Shown here: positions 36,401-45,079 of the stretch, piece by piece
Layout of the letters: the number at the start of each line of letters is the position of its first letter
How positions within the stretch are numbered: the stretch's first letter is position 1
Assembly (NCBI RefSeq): GCF_042477335.2
Contig: NC_091255.1
Coordinates: forward strand, 16,160,501-16,224,500
Source of the DNA: Ovis canadensis
Taxonomy: Eukaryota; Chordata; Mammalia; Artiodactyla; Bovidae
Reading direction: 5' to 3'
Length of the DNA stretch: 64,000 nucleotides
The notes under the pieces: model-generated
What the model was told of the DNA's origin: nothing
Database searches by the model: none
The model's input: the letters and a program-made list of their open reading frames with translations, nothing else
Program-made: the position numbers and the translations under genes

Positions 36401-39400
36401 CTGTCTGCAGGAGCAACCAAGCTAGTTGGGTTTGTCTGTGGGGTTGACACTGCCCTTTAGGGACCTCTCTAATAATCAGGTTGAAAACCCTAAGCAACAG
36501 CCGGCCTTGGGGACAGATTTAAAAAAACATCAACCTAGTTATCCCATTGCTCCAGGTGCTAGACATGCACGTTTTAAAATATGTCCAGGTTTTTATTATA
36601 GACATTTCCAGATATGCAGAAAGGTTGAACGATCTTGGTGAATACCCATATACCCATCACCTAGACTCAGTTGCCATTTTCTGGTATCATCAGTAAACAC
36701 AGCGCTTGTTACGCTGTGCTTGTCTATGGACATCCCCCTTACTCCTGCCGCCCACTCTTTCTGTTACCCATCCCTACCCCGAGCGATGCCGGGGTTCTGT
36801 CTCTTGCAGAGTCAGAGTGTTCTTGTTTGCACTCCAGTCTCTTCTAGATGACCAAGGTCTGGCAGAGGTGTCTCAGGCTGCAGAGGAAGTCCTGGATGCC
36901 CTGAACAAGGGACTCTACCAAAAGGCCACCAGGCTCTGGGAGAAAACAGAAATGGTCATTCAGCAGGTAAGAGGGGACGCATTCGGGCCAGCCTACTTGG
37001 CTTTTCCCTGGGGGTGAAGGGACCTTGGTTGGTGTTGTCAGGGCTGGGGTCTATCCGGAGACTGCCCACAAGTCTGGAAATGATGTCAAGCTAAACAATA
37101 CATCTGACCAGTCTGAGCAATGACAAGGTCAGAAAGCCACCCAGCCTGCAAGACTTGCCTGTCCCTCAGCTGAAAGTATGGATTCTGTAAGAAAGAGTAT
37201 GTCCCGCCAAGGTGAGTGTCGAGGTCCTTGCCAGCCAGCATTCTGGCCGCAGCGAGCCAGGAGGGAAGAATCCCCTGGTTGAGGACTTGAGTGTGTAGGA
37301 CCCTCTGCAGATTCTTCCTGGAAATTAACACACAGGCTCTTGGTTTTCTCCTGTGGCATTGGAGCCCTCCTTGGATGAGCTACCCCCAGGAGACTGGGCT
37401 GGCACTGCTGGTCTCTGGGCTTCCAGAGCTTATTTCCTTCTGGTCTGAGTAAATGTACAAAATTAAAGCTGTCCTTGGACAAGATGGGGAGCCAGGTACC
37501 TTACTGTTTTGCGGCTCTGGTAATGGATAAACAAAGAAAACAACCCACTTCATTTCTTGTGTGTTTCAGAACACAGATGAGGTGAACTTCTATAACATCT
37601 TAACTAAGAACTCTTCTATGTCTGCAGTGGCGTCAAGGCTAGGATTCACCCAGATACACCTCGGTGAGTGGCCCTTGACCTTGTGAGACCATATCTCAGC
37701 CTCCCTGCCTTTACCAATTTTTGGAAAAGTTTCATTGACATATAGTTTGCCTACCATAACATTCACCTATGTTGTATAATTCAGTAGGTTTTAGTGTATT
37801 TGGAACATTTCATCACCACAAGCCTGTTTTAGAACATTTCCATCACCCCAGAAAGATCCCACATGTCTGTCTGCAGTCAGTTTCTTTTCCCACTTCCAGC
37901 CTCAGGCAACCACTAACCTGCTTTCTCTCTAGATTTGCCTGTTCAGGACATTTCACGTAGATGGAATCATGCGTGAGGTAGTCTTTCACTTACACGGTGT
38001 TTTTGAAACTTGGAAACCAGCTTCTACACATTGAATTACAATGTTAAGCCTCCTGAAGGCTGGATTGAGTTGTCTTCCCTGCGGGTGCTGAATGCCTGAT
38101 ATCCTCCCTTTATTCAGAAGCTGCCAGAGGCCTCTAGGTTCCACTCAGCTGATTTCCTTAGGCCGTGCTGGAGAGCCTTACTGGCCCCAAAGGACATAAA
38201 ATGCCCCAGTCAAAGCCAATAAAGCCTCTCCACTTGGAACACGTGCCTGACTTGCCCCCCATCTGGGGGGAATCAGGGGACCGCTTTTCATCTTGCAGGT
38301 GCAAGCCTCCCTCTCACAGCGTCCCTGCCGCTTAGGAAAGCGGGAGGGCCTCTTCGTCTCGTTTCCAGTCCTTTGACTCACCGTGTACCAGTTTGTTTTA
38401 GTTCACCTTTTCCAACGCCACGTGAGACGTCTGCAGCTGGATCCCTTAAGTCAGCTCATGAATGGTCCCATCAGGAAGAAGCTCAGAATTATTCCTGACG
38501 TTTGCACCTGGGGAGGTAACTTGTGTGACTTAATGAAGTGGTGTTTGTAGAGCCGGGGGTGAAAGAGGTGACTGTTCAAAGCCTTGATTTGCAGAACGGG
38601 TGTTATTGGTAGTGATAGTGTGCTTAGTTGCAGGTAGAACATTATTACCGTTCACATTTGATAGATGGGCAGACATACAGAGACAGTGAGTGGCGTGCCA
38701 GAAGTGGTTCAGAATAAAGGATTGGTGAGGGAAGCGGGCGGGCAAAGAAATGAAGCGGTTGGTTATAAGTTGATCACTGTTGAAGCCAGGAGTGGGTCCA
38801 GGAGAATCACCATCACCCTCTCCTCGTTACTTTTATGTCAGTGTGAACTTTTCTGTAATAAAAACTTGAGGTTTTAAAAAGCCATGCCCAAGGCCACAGT
38901 TCGTTGTGAGTGCACTGGGAAAAAAAAAATTTATTTTTCGACAGGGTTTGAGCAGGTCGGCCTCTGCAGGCATCCTGATGGGGATGATGAGGGCTGGCAT
39001 CTGTGGCCTTCTGGTCTGAAGGTCATAGGGGGACATAGGGGGTCCTCAGGGAGAAATAATGTAGCGTAAGTTCCTGCTCAATCTTACTGGGAAGCCATGA
39101 GCAAGCAGGACTCCCACGCTCCTGGAGGGGGAACCCGCCAAGCTTAGGAGGGTTTTATTCATGTCCAAGAGCCCCCAAAGCTATGCTCCGTGGGGTGGAA
39201 CCTTGACAGCTGCAGAGAGACTGGGACTGGGCCAGCCTCCCAACACTCAGAGAGGTCAGCAGAACACTCACCCTAGACCTGGTGTCTTCATGTCCCCGTC
39301 ACCCGCTGGAGTTTTTTAGAAATGAAGGGAAAGTTCGCTCAAATAAAAGAATGCGGTTTCAGAGCCGTGAGGGGTGCAGACAGCCGTGGGGGGCTGTGGC

Positions 39401-42400
39401 GCTGAGGAAGAGCAGATGTGAGTTACCCCCGGGAGGCCAGGTGCAGGCCAAGCTCACGAGAACACACCTTGTCAGCTCAGCCGCCTCCTCTTACCCTCAT
39501 GGCTGTGTCGTCTGGCCCCAGCTTCTCTCGTCACAGGGACTTCTGCAGATGAAAACTGCTAAGAGCGAACTCCCCCGGCTCTGGGTGTGCCTGTGTAGCA
39601 TCTGGAAAGGAGACTCTCCTTTCTGGGCACCCTCAGTGTCCTGACCCCAGGCTGTCGTCTGCCAGGTGTGTGTAGCTGTTCCAGCTCGCCACGGGCTGTG
39701 TTGCCCAGGGCGTGTTTCTCAGCCTCTCTGAGCCTCATGTTCCTTGCACAAAGCTGATGAAGGAAGGCCATGGGATGTTGCTGACACAGGACACACTTAG
39801 CACAGTGACTGGCAGATGTCAGTGGTGGCTGTTGCCCTTGTATTTCAGTGTGGTCGGGGATCCAACAAGAATGCTGTGCAGACCGCCTCCCTGTTGCCCA
39901 GGGTTGACCATCCGTGCAGCTGTACCAGGGACAAGCTCCAGCTCGGTTCAGGGCCGGTTTGTTGATGATTTCTGTTAGCCCTACTTGTGCAGAACTTAAC
40001 ACCTGGCCCTGGGGGAAAACAAAAATCAGAAACCTTAGCCTTGGTGTTACTCAGTAAAGGAGGAAAGCTAATGCTAACCCCAAAGCCGTGGTGTTGGAGA
40101 AGACTCTTGAGAGTCCCTTGGACTGTAAGGAGATCCAACCAGTCCATCCTAAAGGAGATCAGTTCTGTTTCCTTGGGCATTGGCCTTCTTTCGATTTCCA
40201 ACCCTCATGACAAACGGCATCTGCTCTCGTCACAAGCACCCGAGTGAGCAGAGCGTGTGCGCTGTTGGTGCTGGTCTTCTGCACGGCCAGCCTGGGGCAT
40301 GGATTTCTGGGCCAGCGGGTTCTGTTGGGGAAGCAGCTGTGTGTTCAGTCTTTCCCATGTGGCGCGTGGCGGTCACTCTTGGGGTCCTGGAGGCTCTGGA
40401 CTGAAGAGTGTCTCTTGTTCGGGCAGGTTCCAAGCCGCTCTCTCTTTCTCCTTCCCCTTGTACAGGCCAGGCCTCCTTCGTCTTCCTGAACATGGAGGGG
40501 GACTTCATGAAGCCGGTCGTCAGCATTGTGGACGAGCTGCTGGAAGCCGGGGTCAACGTGACCGTGTATAATGGACAGCTTGACCTCATCGTGGACACCA
40601 TGGGTAGGAACTGGTCCAAGGGGAGTGAGGAGGTGGTGTCGTGGATAGAACTGGCCCCTTGCTGGGGGGTGGGGAGTGATATTGATGTGGCAGGAGAAAG
40701 GCCATTTTCCGTTACCTGCATCCACCTCTGACCTTGGCTCTTTGAAGAGGGCAGGGCTGCCTGAGGTTGTGACCCCCTCAGAGAAGTCCAGCTGGTCCTT
40801 CTTTTGAGGTCTTCAGTCAGTCAGTTCAGTCGCTCAGTCGTGTCCGACTCTGCGACCCCGTGGACTGCAGCACGCCAGGCCTCCCTGTCCATCACCAGCT
40901 CCCAGAGCTGGCTCAAACTCATGTCCGTTGAGTCGGTGATGCCATCCAACCATCTCATCCTCTGTCATCCCCTTCTCCTCCCGCCTTCAACCTTTCCCAG
41001 CATCAGGGTCTTTTCCAATGAGTCAGTTCTTCTTATCAGTTGGCCAAAGTGTAGGAGTTTCAGCTTCAGCATCAGTCCTTCCATGGATTATTCAGGACTG
41101 ATTTCCTTTCGGATGGACTGGTTGGATCTCCTTGCAGTCCAAGGGACTCTCAAGAGTCTTCTCCAACACCACAGTTCAAAAGTGTCAATTCTTTGGCGCT
41201 CAGCTAACTCTCATATCCATACATGACTACTGGAAAAACCATAACTTGAACCAGATGGACCTTTGACGGCAAAGTAGTGTCTCTGCTTTTCAATATGCTG
41301 TCTAGGTTGGTTATAGCTTTTCTTCCAAGGAGTGAGCGTCTTTGAATTTCATGGCTGCAGTCACCATCTGCAGTGATTTTGGAGCCCCCCAAAATAAAGT
41401 CTGACACTGTTTCCACTGTTTCCCCCATCTATTTGCTCTGAAGTGATGGGACCAGATGCCATGATCTTAGTTTTCTGAATGTTGAGTTTTTCTGAATGTT
41501 GACCTTTAGAGGTCTGATTAAAGAAAAGGATAATTCCCACCCCCACCTCCAAGTTTAGAAAGAAGACGTTTCCTTGACCATTGGACAAAGACCCCAGTTA
41601 GCTAAGGGAAAACCTCTCTTTTTGTGTCCAGGCCAGGGTAACACTGCAGGGGAGGCTGCTGACCCTATAAAGCTGAGGACCCAGGGGTCGTGGTCTTTGT
41701 GGGGTCACGGCCACGCTGGCTGCCACCCTGTGCCCACCTCCTGGTTTCAGGAGGGCCAGGGAGAAGCTCAGACAGATTGAGGCACGTGATCTGGCGAGTG
41801 TGAGCAGCATTGAATGTTTCTGCGAGTCGTGAGCCGAGATCACTGAGGACATTTCGAAACGGTTCTGCATTGCTTCCATGAACCCCCCACGCGGTCCGCC
41901 GTCTCCCTACCTGGGGCTTCTCTGTCCTCCTGGCAGCCCTGTCTGCCTCCAGAGGTCCCTGGCTCCTTCCTTCGGAGTGGGGGAGCCACGGGAGGGTCAT
42001 GGGCAAAAAGCACAGCTGTCGGGTTTGTCCTGGGCAGCCTGGCTGTGGCTGGGGCACGCAGTGCTGCAAATGCAGAGTCTCAGGTCCCGCCCGGTGTTCT
42101 ACGCTGGAGTTTGCATTTTAGGAGGATCCCGAGCGCATTTTCTGTGCCTCCCAGCTTTCGAATTCTATGCCGAGTTATAGGACCCGGATTTCGGTTTCTG
42201 CTCTTCTCAGCCCTTCATGCTGGGCCATGCTTTGTCCCGCTCACCAGGTCAGGAGTCCTGGATGCGAGAACTGAAATGGAAAGAATTGCCCAAATTCAAT
42301 CAGCTGAAGTGGAAGCCCCTGCACAGTGACCCCAAATCTTCAGAAACATCTGCCTTTGTGAAGTCCTACAAGAACCTGGCCTTCTACTGGATTCTCAGAG

Positions 42401-43385
42401 CTGGACACATGGTGAGAGTCGGCGTCTACGGCTCTGGGGGTGGCGGGAGCCACATGCGCTGGTCTCATAGGTGCGTGGGGCTTGGTGTGTTTCAGGGTCT
42501 CTGGTGAAGCTCTGTTAGAGCTTCACTGAAGTAGTCAATCTGCTGAGAGGTTTAATGCTGGGGTCTCTACCCTCTGCTCTTCAGGTTAAACGAGTTGAAT
42601 GTTGCTTTCCTCTGGACAGTTTGTCCTGAATAGGAGAGAGGGAGGAATTGTCTTTCCCTAACGTTTTTTGCCTTTGTTTTTAACGGCTGTACCGTTTTGT
42701 TTTATTTATTTATCTGATTTTTTGACTGTGCCAGGTTTTTCTCTAGTTGTGGTTCACAAGAGAAAAACAGTGGGCTCTCTCATAGCAGAGCAGGGGCTCG
42801 AGGCGCACAGGCTTCAGTCTTTGCAGGTTGTGGGCTCCAGAGCGCCAGCTCAGTAGCCTGGGCTACAAGGGCTGAGTTGCCCTGCAGCATGTGGAATCTT
42901 CCCAGACCAGAAATCGAAGCTGTGTCCCCTGCTTTGGCAGGAGGATTTGTAACCACTGGACTACCAGGGAAGTCCTCCCTGACGGTTTGAGGGAGAGATA
43001 TTAGAGCTCAGTCATCTGTAAGGCTGCACGCAGTGCGGGGTGCATTTCCAGCAGCAGTGGCTCTGGGAATTATGGAAAAGGAGGCATGTTTCCTCTGGAC
43101 CCCTGCAGCCCAGCAGCATGGGAGCTCGGGAAAGTATGTGTCCAGCACGGGGGTCGTTTCACGGAAAGGGTGCTCTCTTGAGGATGGCACCCAGGTGCGG
43201 CTGTCCTCCCAGGGTGTTGTCAGAAAGCTGGACCCTTCCTGGAGCAGGGTCTCAGAGCCAGTCCTGACCCCAGCCCCGGGCAAGGAACTGGGAGCACTAA
43301 CGCGGATCCTCCTTGCTTCCAGGTTCCTTCCGACCAACCGGAAACGGCCCTGAAAATGATGAGGCTGGTGACTCACCAAGAATAG
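21796..43385 (+). CDS. SCPEP1: SCPEP1, serine carboxypeptidase 1, 13 coding exons
   Basis: Encodes a 452-residue family S10 serine carboxypeptidase, the length of the human protein. The family removes C-terminal residues from peptides and acts in the secretory/lysosomal route. Joining the coding exons (21796-21871, 24913-25061, 26943-27032, 29009-29164, 29545-29619, 31054-31126, 36308-36345, 36838-36966, 37570-37663, 38402-38515, 40466-40603, 42248-42411, 43323-43385) keeps one frame with GT-AG introns throughout. Residues 1 to about 26 are a signal peptide with ten consecutive leucines (12-21). The substrate-site GGPGGSS starts at 76. Ser167 lies in SESYGG, Asp371 in YNGQLD and His431 in AGHMVPSDQ. 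Sequons are at Asn64, Asn276 and Asn362. The start has A at -3 and G at +4. Introns hold BovB, SINE, MIR and L2 copies but no exon is damaged. In mammals the gene usually lies between COIL and AKAP1; neither is visible here. Confidence 0.96.
22465..22550 (+). repeat. MIR fragment, SCPEP1 intron 1
   Basis: The sequence around ggccagttgcttaacttg and ctgtaaaatggggatcata matches the MIR core and 3' region. Confidence 0.75.
22608..23066 (+). repeat. SINE inserted into a SINE
   Basis: An outer Bov-tA (22608-22723, resuming 22988-23066) is split by a second, longer Bov-tA-type copy (22724-22987). The 10-base TSD CCAGTATTCT at 22714-22723 and 22988-22997 marks the inner insertion. The outer element reads straight on across it. 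Confidence 0.92.
23067..23957. other. SCPEP1 intron 1, no clear features
   Basis: AT-rich intronic sequence. No exon or named repeat was recognised. Confidence 0.5.
23958..24093 (-). repeat. Bov-tA type SINE, antisense
   Basis: A (ctg)n start, the cagtcgtgtccgaccctcag block, then ggattctccaggcaagagta. Confidence 0.88.
24094..24912. other. SCPEP1 intron 1, 3' part
   Basis: AT-rich, probably old LINE-derived (ttttaaaaatgaaatatttgatccactgggaattcattttgg resembles L1 antisense), with a T-run of about 20 at 24443-24462. Confidence 0.45.
24913..25061 (+). CDS. SCPEP1: SCPEP1 exon 2
   Basis: Residues 26-75. Acceptor tttcag, donor CAG|gtaaaa. Starts the mature domain and carries the KNFT sequon (Asn64). 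Confidence 0.97.
25062..26942. other. SCPEP1 intron 2
   Basis: Within it, 26060-26440 resembles a ruminant interspersed repeat (ctcagcaagaatactgaagtggtttgccattt) that I cannot name. Nothing else was recognised. Confidence 0.5.
26943..27032 (+). CDS. SCPEP1: SCPEP1 exon 3
   Basis: Residues 76-105. Acceptor ccacag, donor TGG|gtacag. Holds [11 protein letters not shown], the conserved S10 substrate-site motif. Confidence 0.97.
27033..28200. other. SCPEP1 intron 3, pyrimidine-rich part
   Basis: C/T-rich sequence that leaves long open frames on both strands (for example 26920-27693 +, 27317-27655 -). These lack homology and are compositional artefacts. Confidence 0.6.
28230..28400. repeat. L2 fragment (probable)
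   Basis: ggggctttgcacaggctctt followed by ccctcagcctgaaacattct resembles the L2 3' region. Confidence 0.55.
28440..28535 (+). repeat. MIR fragment
   Basis: ctttgtgaccctggacaggt and gatttcctaaacagtaaagg fit the MIR core. Confidence 0.75.
29009..29164 (+). CDS. SCPEP1: SCPEP1 exon 4
   Basis: Residues 106-157, with [11 protein letters not shown]. The acceptor (ggtggcgtgtag) has a poor pyrimidine tract, and a second AG six bases on (29013-29014) could remove Leu-Gln in frame. Donor CAG|gtaagc. Confidence 0.96.
29545..29619 (+). CDS. SCPEP1: SCPEP1 exon 5 (nucleophile exon)
   Basis: Residues 158-182. FSESYGGK contains the catalytic serine, residue 167. Acceptor cctag, donor AAG|gtaaca. Confidence 0.97.
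29620..30096. other. SCPEP1 intron 5, left part
   Basis: No repeats or exons recognised. Confidence 0.5.
30097..30387 (-). repeat. CHR-type SINE, antisense
   Basis: Ends in the reversed tRNA-like head (cttaaccactggaccacaag then aagtcc). The long body has cagtagttgcggctcatgag-type blocks. Confidence 0.85.
30504..30712 (-). repeat. Bov-tA type SINE, antisense
   Basis: Block cactcagtcgtgtccgactc to the reversed head. The probable TSD is ACAATATA at 30486-30493 and 30714-30721. Confidence 0.88.
31054..31126 (+). CDS. SCPEP1: SCPEP1 exon 6
   Basis: 24 codons plus one base, residues 183-206 ([14 protein letters not shown]). Acceptor tttcag, donor ATCA|gtaagt. Confidence 0.97.
31490..31640 (+). 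repeat. MIR-family fragment
   Basis: Blocks tgttattatcccaggtttgg, gaaactgagactcgg and cacacagcta are typical of MIR3/MIRb-like elements. Confidence 0.6.
31968..34345. mobile_element. Old DNA-transposon fossil split by a BovB
   Basis: The left end (about 31968-31997) and the right end (about 34303-34345) are imperfect inverted copies (cagttcaatgtggtaaccat against gtggctgtggacttgtggac reversed), each carrying a tagccaca block. This fits a short non-autonomous hAT-like element interrupted by the BovB. Family unproven. Confidence 0.35.
31998..34216 (+). mobile_element. BovB LINE, sense, in SCPEP1 intron 6
   Basis: It starts in the endonuclease end (attgattatattctttgcag) and runs through the linker, RT ([11 protein letters not shown] near 33440-33475) and C-terminal part to gagcaactgaactga. 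TSD AGCCACA at 31991-31997 and 34217-34223. Several frameshifts break the frame (32502-33017, 33014-33280, 33335-33847 and 33887-34135 are separate frames), so it is not active. It has the same orientation as SCPEP1. Confidence 0.93.
34350..35260. other. SCPEP1 intron 6, no clear features
   Basis: No exon recognised. Confidence 0.45.
35262..35377 (+). repeat. Partial Bov-tA SINE, sense
   Basis: Block ctccagtattcttgcctgga to gtcagacgtgactgag; the head is missing. Confidence 0.88.
35431..35556 (-). repeat. Partial Bov-tA SINE, antisense
   Basis: Block gtcgctcagtcgtgtccaac to ttgccatttccttctcc. Forms an inverted pair with the SINE just before it. Confidence 0.88.
35619..35638 (+). repeat. Poly(A) run
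   Basis: About 18 consecutive A, close to the SINE pair. Confidence 0.8.
36308..36345 (+). CDS. SCPEP1: SCPEP1 exon 7 (38 bases)
   Basis: Encodes [13 protein letters not shown] with the last base of exon 6. Acceptor cttcag, donor GTG|gtaagt. Its 38-base length means skipping would shift the frame. Confidence 0.95.
36560..36740. repeat. Old LINE fragment, intron 7 (probable)
   Basis: cagaaaggttgaacgatctt, tacccatatacccatcacct and gttgccattttctggtatca resemble a mammalian-wide L1 3' region. Confidence 0.45.
36838..36966 (+). CDS. SCPEP1: SCPEP1 exon 8
   Basis: Residues 220-262, a helical cap region ([18 protein letters not shown]). Acceptor ctccag, donor CAG|gtaaga. Confidence 0.96.
37570..37663 (+). 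CDS. SCPEP1: SCPEP1 exon 9
   Basis: Residues 263-293 plus one base ([16 protein letters not shown]). It carries an N-S-S sequon at 276. Acceptor tttcag, donor CTCG|gtgagt. Confidence 0.95.
37715..37980. repeat. L1M 3'-region fragment, intron 9
   Basis: Blocks tttcattgacatatagtttg, catcaccccagaaagatccc, caggcaaccactaacctgct and tagatggaatcatgcg are typical of old mammalian L1. Confidence 0.65.
38402..38515 (+). CDS. SCPEP1: SCPEP1 exon 10
   Basis: Residues 294-331 plus one base ([26 protein letters not shown]). Acceptor gttttag, donor GGAG|gtaact. Confidence 0.94.
38570..38750 (+). repeat. MIR-family fragment, intron 10
   Basis: attattaccgttcacatttg, gatgggcagacatacagaga and gtgccagaagtggttcag follow the MIR pattern in diverged form. 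Confidence 0.45.
38880..40087. other. SCPEP1 intron 10, mostly unrecognised
   Basis: GC-richer intron. A possible MIR in antisense lies around 39700-39820. Open frames on both strands show no homology. Confidence 0.45.
40088..40167 (+). repeat. Short BovB fragment
   Basis: An 80-base piece (gtggtgttggagaagactct to aaaggagatcag) from the BovB C-terminal coding region, about 300 bases upstream of exon 11. Confidence 0.9.
40466..40603 (+). CDS. SCPEP1: SCPEP1 exon 11 (catalytic Asp)
   Basis: Residues 332-377 plus one base. [16 protein letters not shown] holds the Asn362 sequon and the catalytic Asp371. Acceptor tacag, donor ATGG|gtagga. Confidence 0.97.
40813..41508 (-). mobile_element. BovB 3' end, antisense, in SCPEP1 intron 11
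   Basis: The left end is the (tcagt)n tail and body blocks follow in reverse order up to the region that encodes LNIQK. The exact 7-base TSD GAGGTCT is at 40806-40812 and 41509-41515. Confidence 0.95.
41516..42247. other. SCPEP1 intron 11, 3' part
   Basis: No recognisable features. The open frames on both strands (41598-42069 -, 41878-42180 +) are incidental. Confidence 0.5.
42248..42411 (+). CDS. SCPEP1: SCPEP1 exon 12 (catalytic His)
   Basis: Residues 378-432. ILRAGHM holds the catalytic His431. Acceptor caccag, donor ATG|gtgaga. Confidence 0.97.
42688..42976 (-). repeat. CHR-type SINE, antisense, intron 12
   Basis: Ends in the reversed head gtaaccactggactaccagg then gaagtcc; body blocks gtttttctctagttgtggtt. 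Confidence 0.85.
43323..43385 (+). CDS. SCPEP1: SCPEP1 exon 13 with stop codon
   Basis: Twenty residues ([20 protein letters not shown]) and TAG at 43383-43385. Acceptor ttccag. Confidence 0.97.
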   Translation, partial: VPSDQPETALKMMRLVTHQE

Positions 43386-43907
43386 GATGGCCTGGGCTGG
43401 CTGCAGGGGAACTGCTTGGCCTCAGGGCACGGGAGCCCCTGTGAGGAGTCTGGTGCTGTAGGAACCACCCTTCTCCCCTCGAGTCTGACTCCGGGGAGAA
43501 GCCGACTTGGGCTGATTGTGAAAGTTCCCGTCAGCTTTGGCAGAGAACAGAATCATTGCCTCTGTAGCAACTTGCCAATCATTTCTGCTTGTGAAAACTT
43601 TAAAAAAAAATGGATCTGTTTTAATCAAAATGAAGAGTTGAAATAGCTTAACGTTTTCTTCTTATAGAAGCAAATTGTGTGACTTACAGAGAAAACTGGA
43701 AATGCAAACAAAGAACCAAATAAATATCTCTATGCTCCTGTTCCCCAGGGACAAGCACTGTTACCAGTTAAGTGTTCTTCCTACAGCCCTTTTTTTGCTA
43801 TATATACATACGTATTTTTTTACAAAAACACAATCATTGCTGTGTTATGTCATGGTCTACTTTGTTCACACATCAGTATGTCCTAAACCCCTTTTCCTGT
43901 CAATAAA
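43386..43907 (+). other. SCPEP1: SCPEP1 3' untranslated region (inferred)
   Basis: The sequence after the stop contains AATAAA at 43719-43724 and 43902-43907. Either could end the transcript. The second is followed by a T/GT-rich stretch (ttgttctcctataacatttt, gtgtgctggg), which suits a downstream element. Confidence 0.55.
43902..43907 (+). terminator. SCPEP1: Polyadenylation signal AATAAA (candidate)
   Basis: A canonical hexamer about 520 bases after the stop codon. An upstream alternative is at 43719-43724. Confidence 0.45.
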
Positions 43908-44004
43908 TTGTTCTCCTATAACATTTTACTGTGTGCTGGGCGTTCCATTTTATAGGTGTACCGTAATTTACCTACTAAATGCTCAGTTGTTGCCCATAAG
44001 CAGT

Positions 44005-44279
44005 TTTTGCTGCTGCTAAGTCGCTTCAATCGTTGTCTGACTCTGTGCGACCCCATAGACAGCAGCTCACCAGGCTCCCCCATCCCTGGGATTCTCTAGG
44101 CAAGAACACTGGAGTGGGTTGCCATTTCCTTCTCCAATGCATGAAAGTGAAAAGTGAAAGTGAAGTCACTCAGTCGCGTCCAACTCTTCGGGACCCCATG
44201 GACCGCAGCCCACCAGGCTCCTCCGTCCATGGGATTTTCCGGGCAAGAGTACTGGAGTGGGGTGCCATCGCCTTCTCCT
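44005..44279 (-). repeat. Bov-tA type SINE, antisense
   Basis: Long version with both cagtcgcgtccaactcttcg and caagaacactggagtgggtt blocks. Near-matching flanks AGTTTTTGCT and AGTTTGTTGCT are the likely TSD. Confidence 0.9.
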
Positions 44280-45079
44280 AGTTTGTTGCTTTTATAAACG
44301 GTGAATAGTTACATTTTTACACACATCCTTATCATTTTATTACAAAAATTCCCTAGAAGTATACTGGTTAGGTCAAAGAATTGTAACGTTTTTAAAATGC
44401 TGAGTTCGGGACTTTTAATTCATGGCTTATGATCTGCAAAGGCTTCGATGATAGCCTTGAAACAAATACCACTTCTGATAGTTGTGGAGCTGAGGATTTG
44501 AAAACCCAGCCCAGAGTCTTATCCTGCTGAGTGTGGGGAAAGAGAATGGGTCACGCCTGTGTGACCAGCCCCTTCTGACCTGATGCTAAAACAGGCTTCC
44601 CTGGGCGGTGCTCCACACTTTCCCCCGTGAGTTGGTTTGCTGCTGGGGAGAGAGCAAGTCCTGTGTGCTGTGTGTTTACTCCTGAGTGGACCAGGAAGAA
44701 CGGAGAGCCTTGTGCTGGGTCCCCCGAGACTCCGCCAATGAATGGCAGTCTCTGTTGCTTTTGCTGGGAAAAAATTTAACTATGAGTATAGCTAGTTACT
44801 GAGTCTTAGGAGCCCTTGAGACATTGAAGCGGACAAGTTGAATCCCCAACCAGCACAGGGTCTTTTTTGTTGGAAGTTAGGGTGTGCTGGGGAAAGGAAT
44901 GCAAGTTTGAGCATTAGAATATGTCATATGCGTAGCAGAGTCTAATGAAGCTGGGACTGCAAAGCTTTTTTGCCACTGGAATCCCTTCTGTCGCCGCCTG
45001 AGGAGGTTAGTCTCTTGCCCTGATATCCTGTAACCAATTCCCAGACTTGCCTAAGGCCTCTGTTGCTGCTACACCATAT
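44280..45079. other. Intergenic, no recognised features
   Basis: No gene or named repeat seen. Confidence 0.5.

Noticed and set aside
40230-40731. Several open frames on both strands around SCPEP1 exon 11
   Set aside because: Only the frame that joins exons 10 and 12 encodes the conserved carboxypeptidase segment. The others are shadows.
41598-42329. Overlapping open frames on both strands in intron 11
   Set aside because: GC-rich intronic sequence, no homology, and no splice pattern consistent with SCPEP1.
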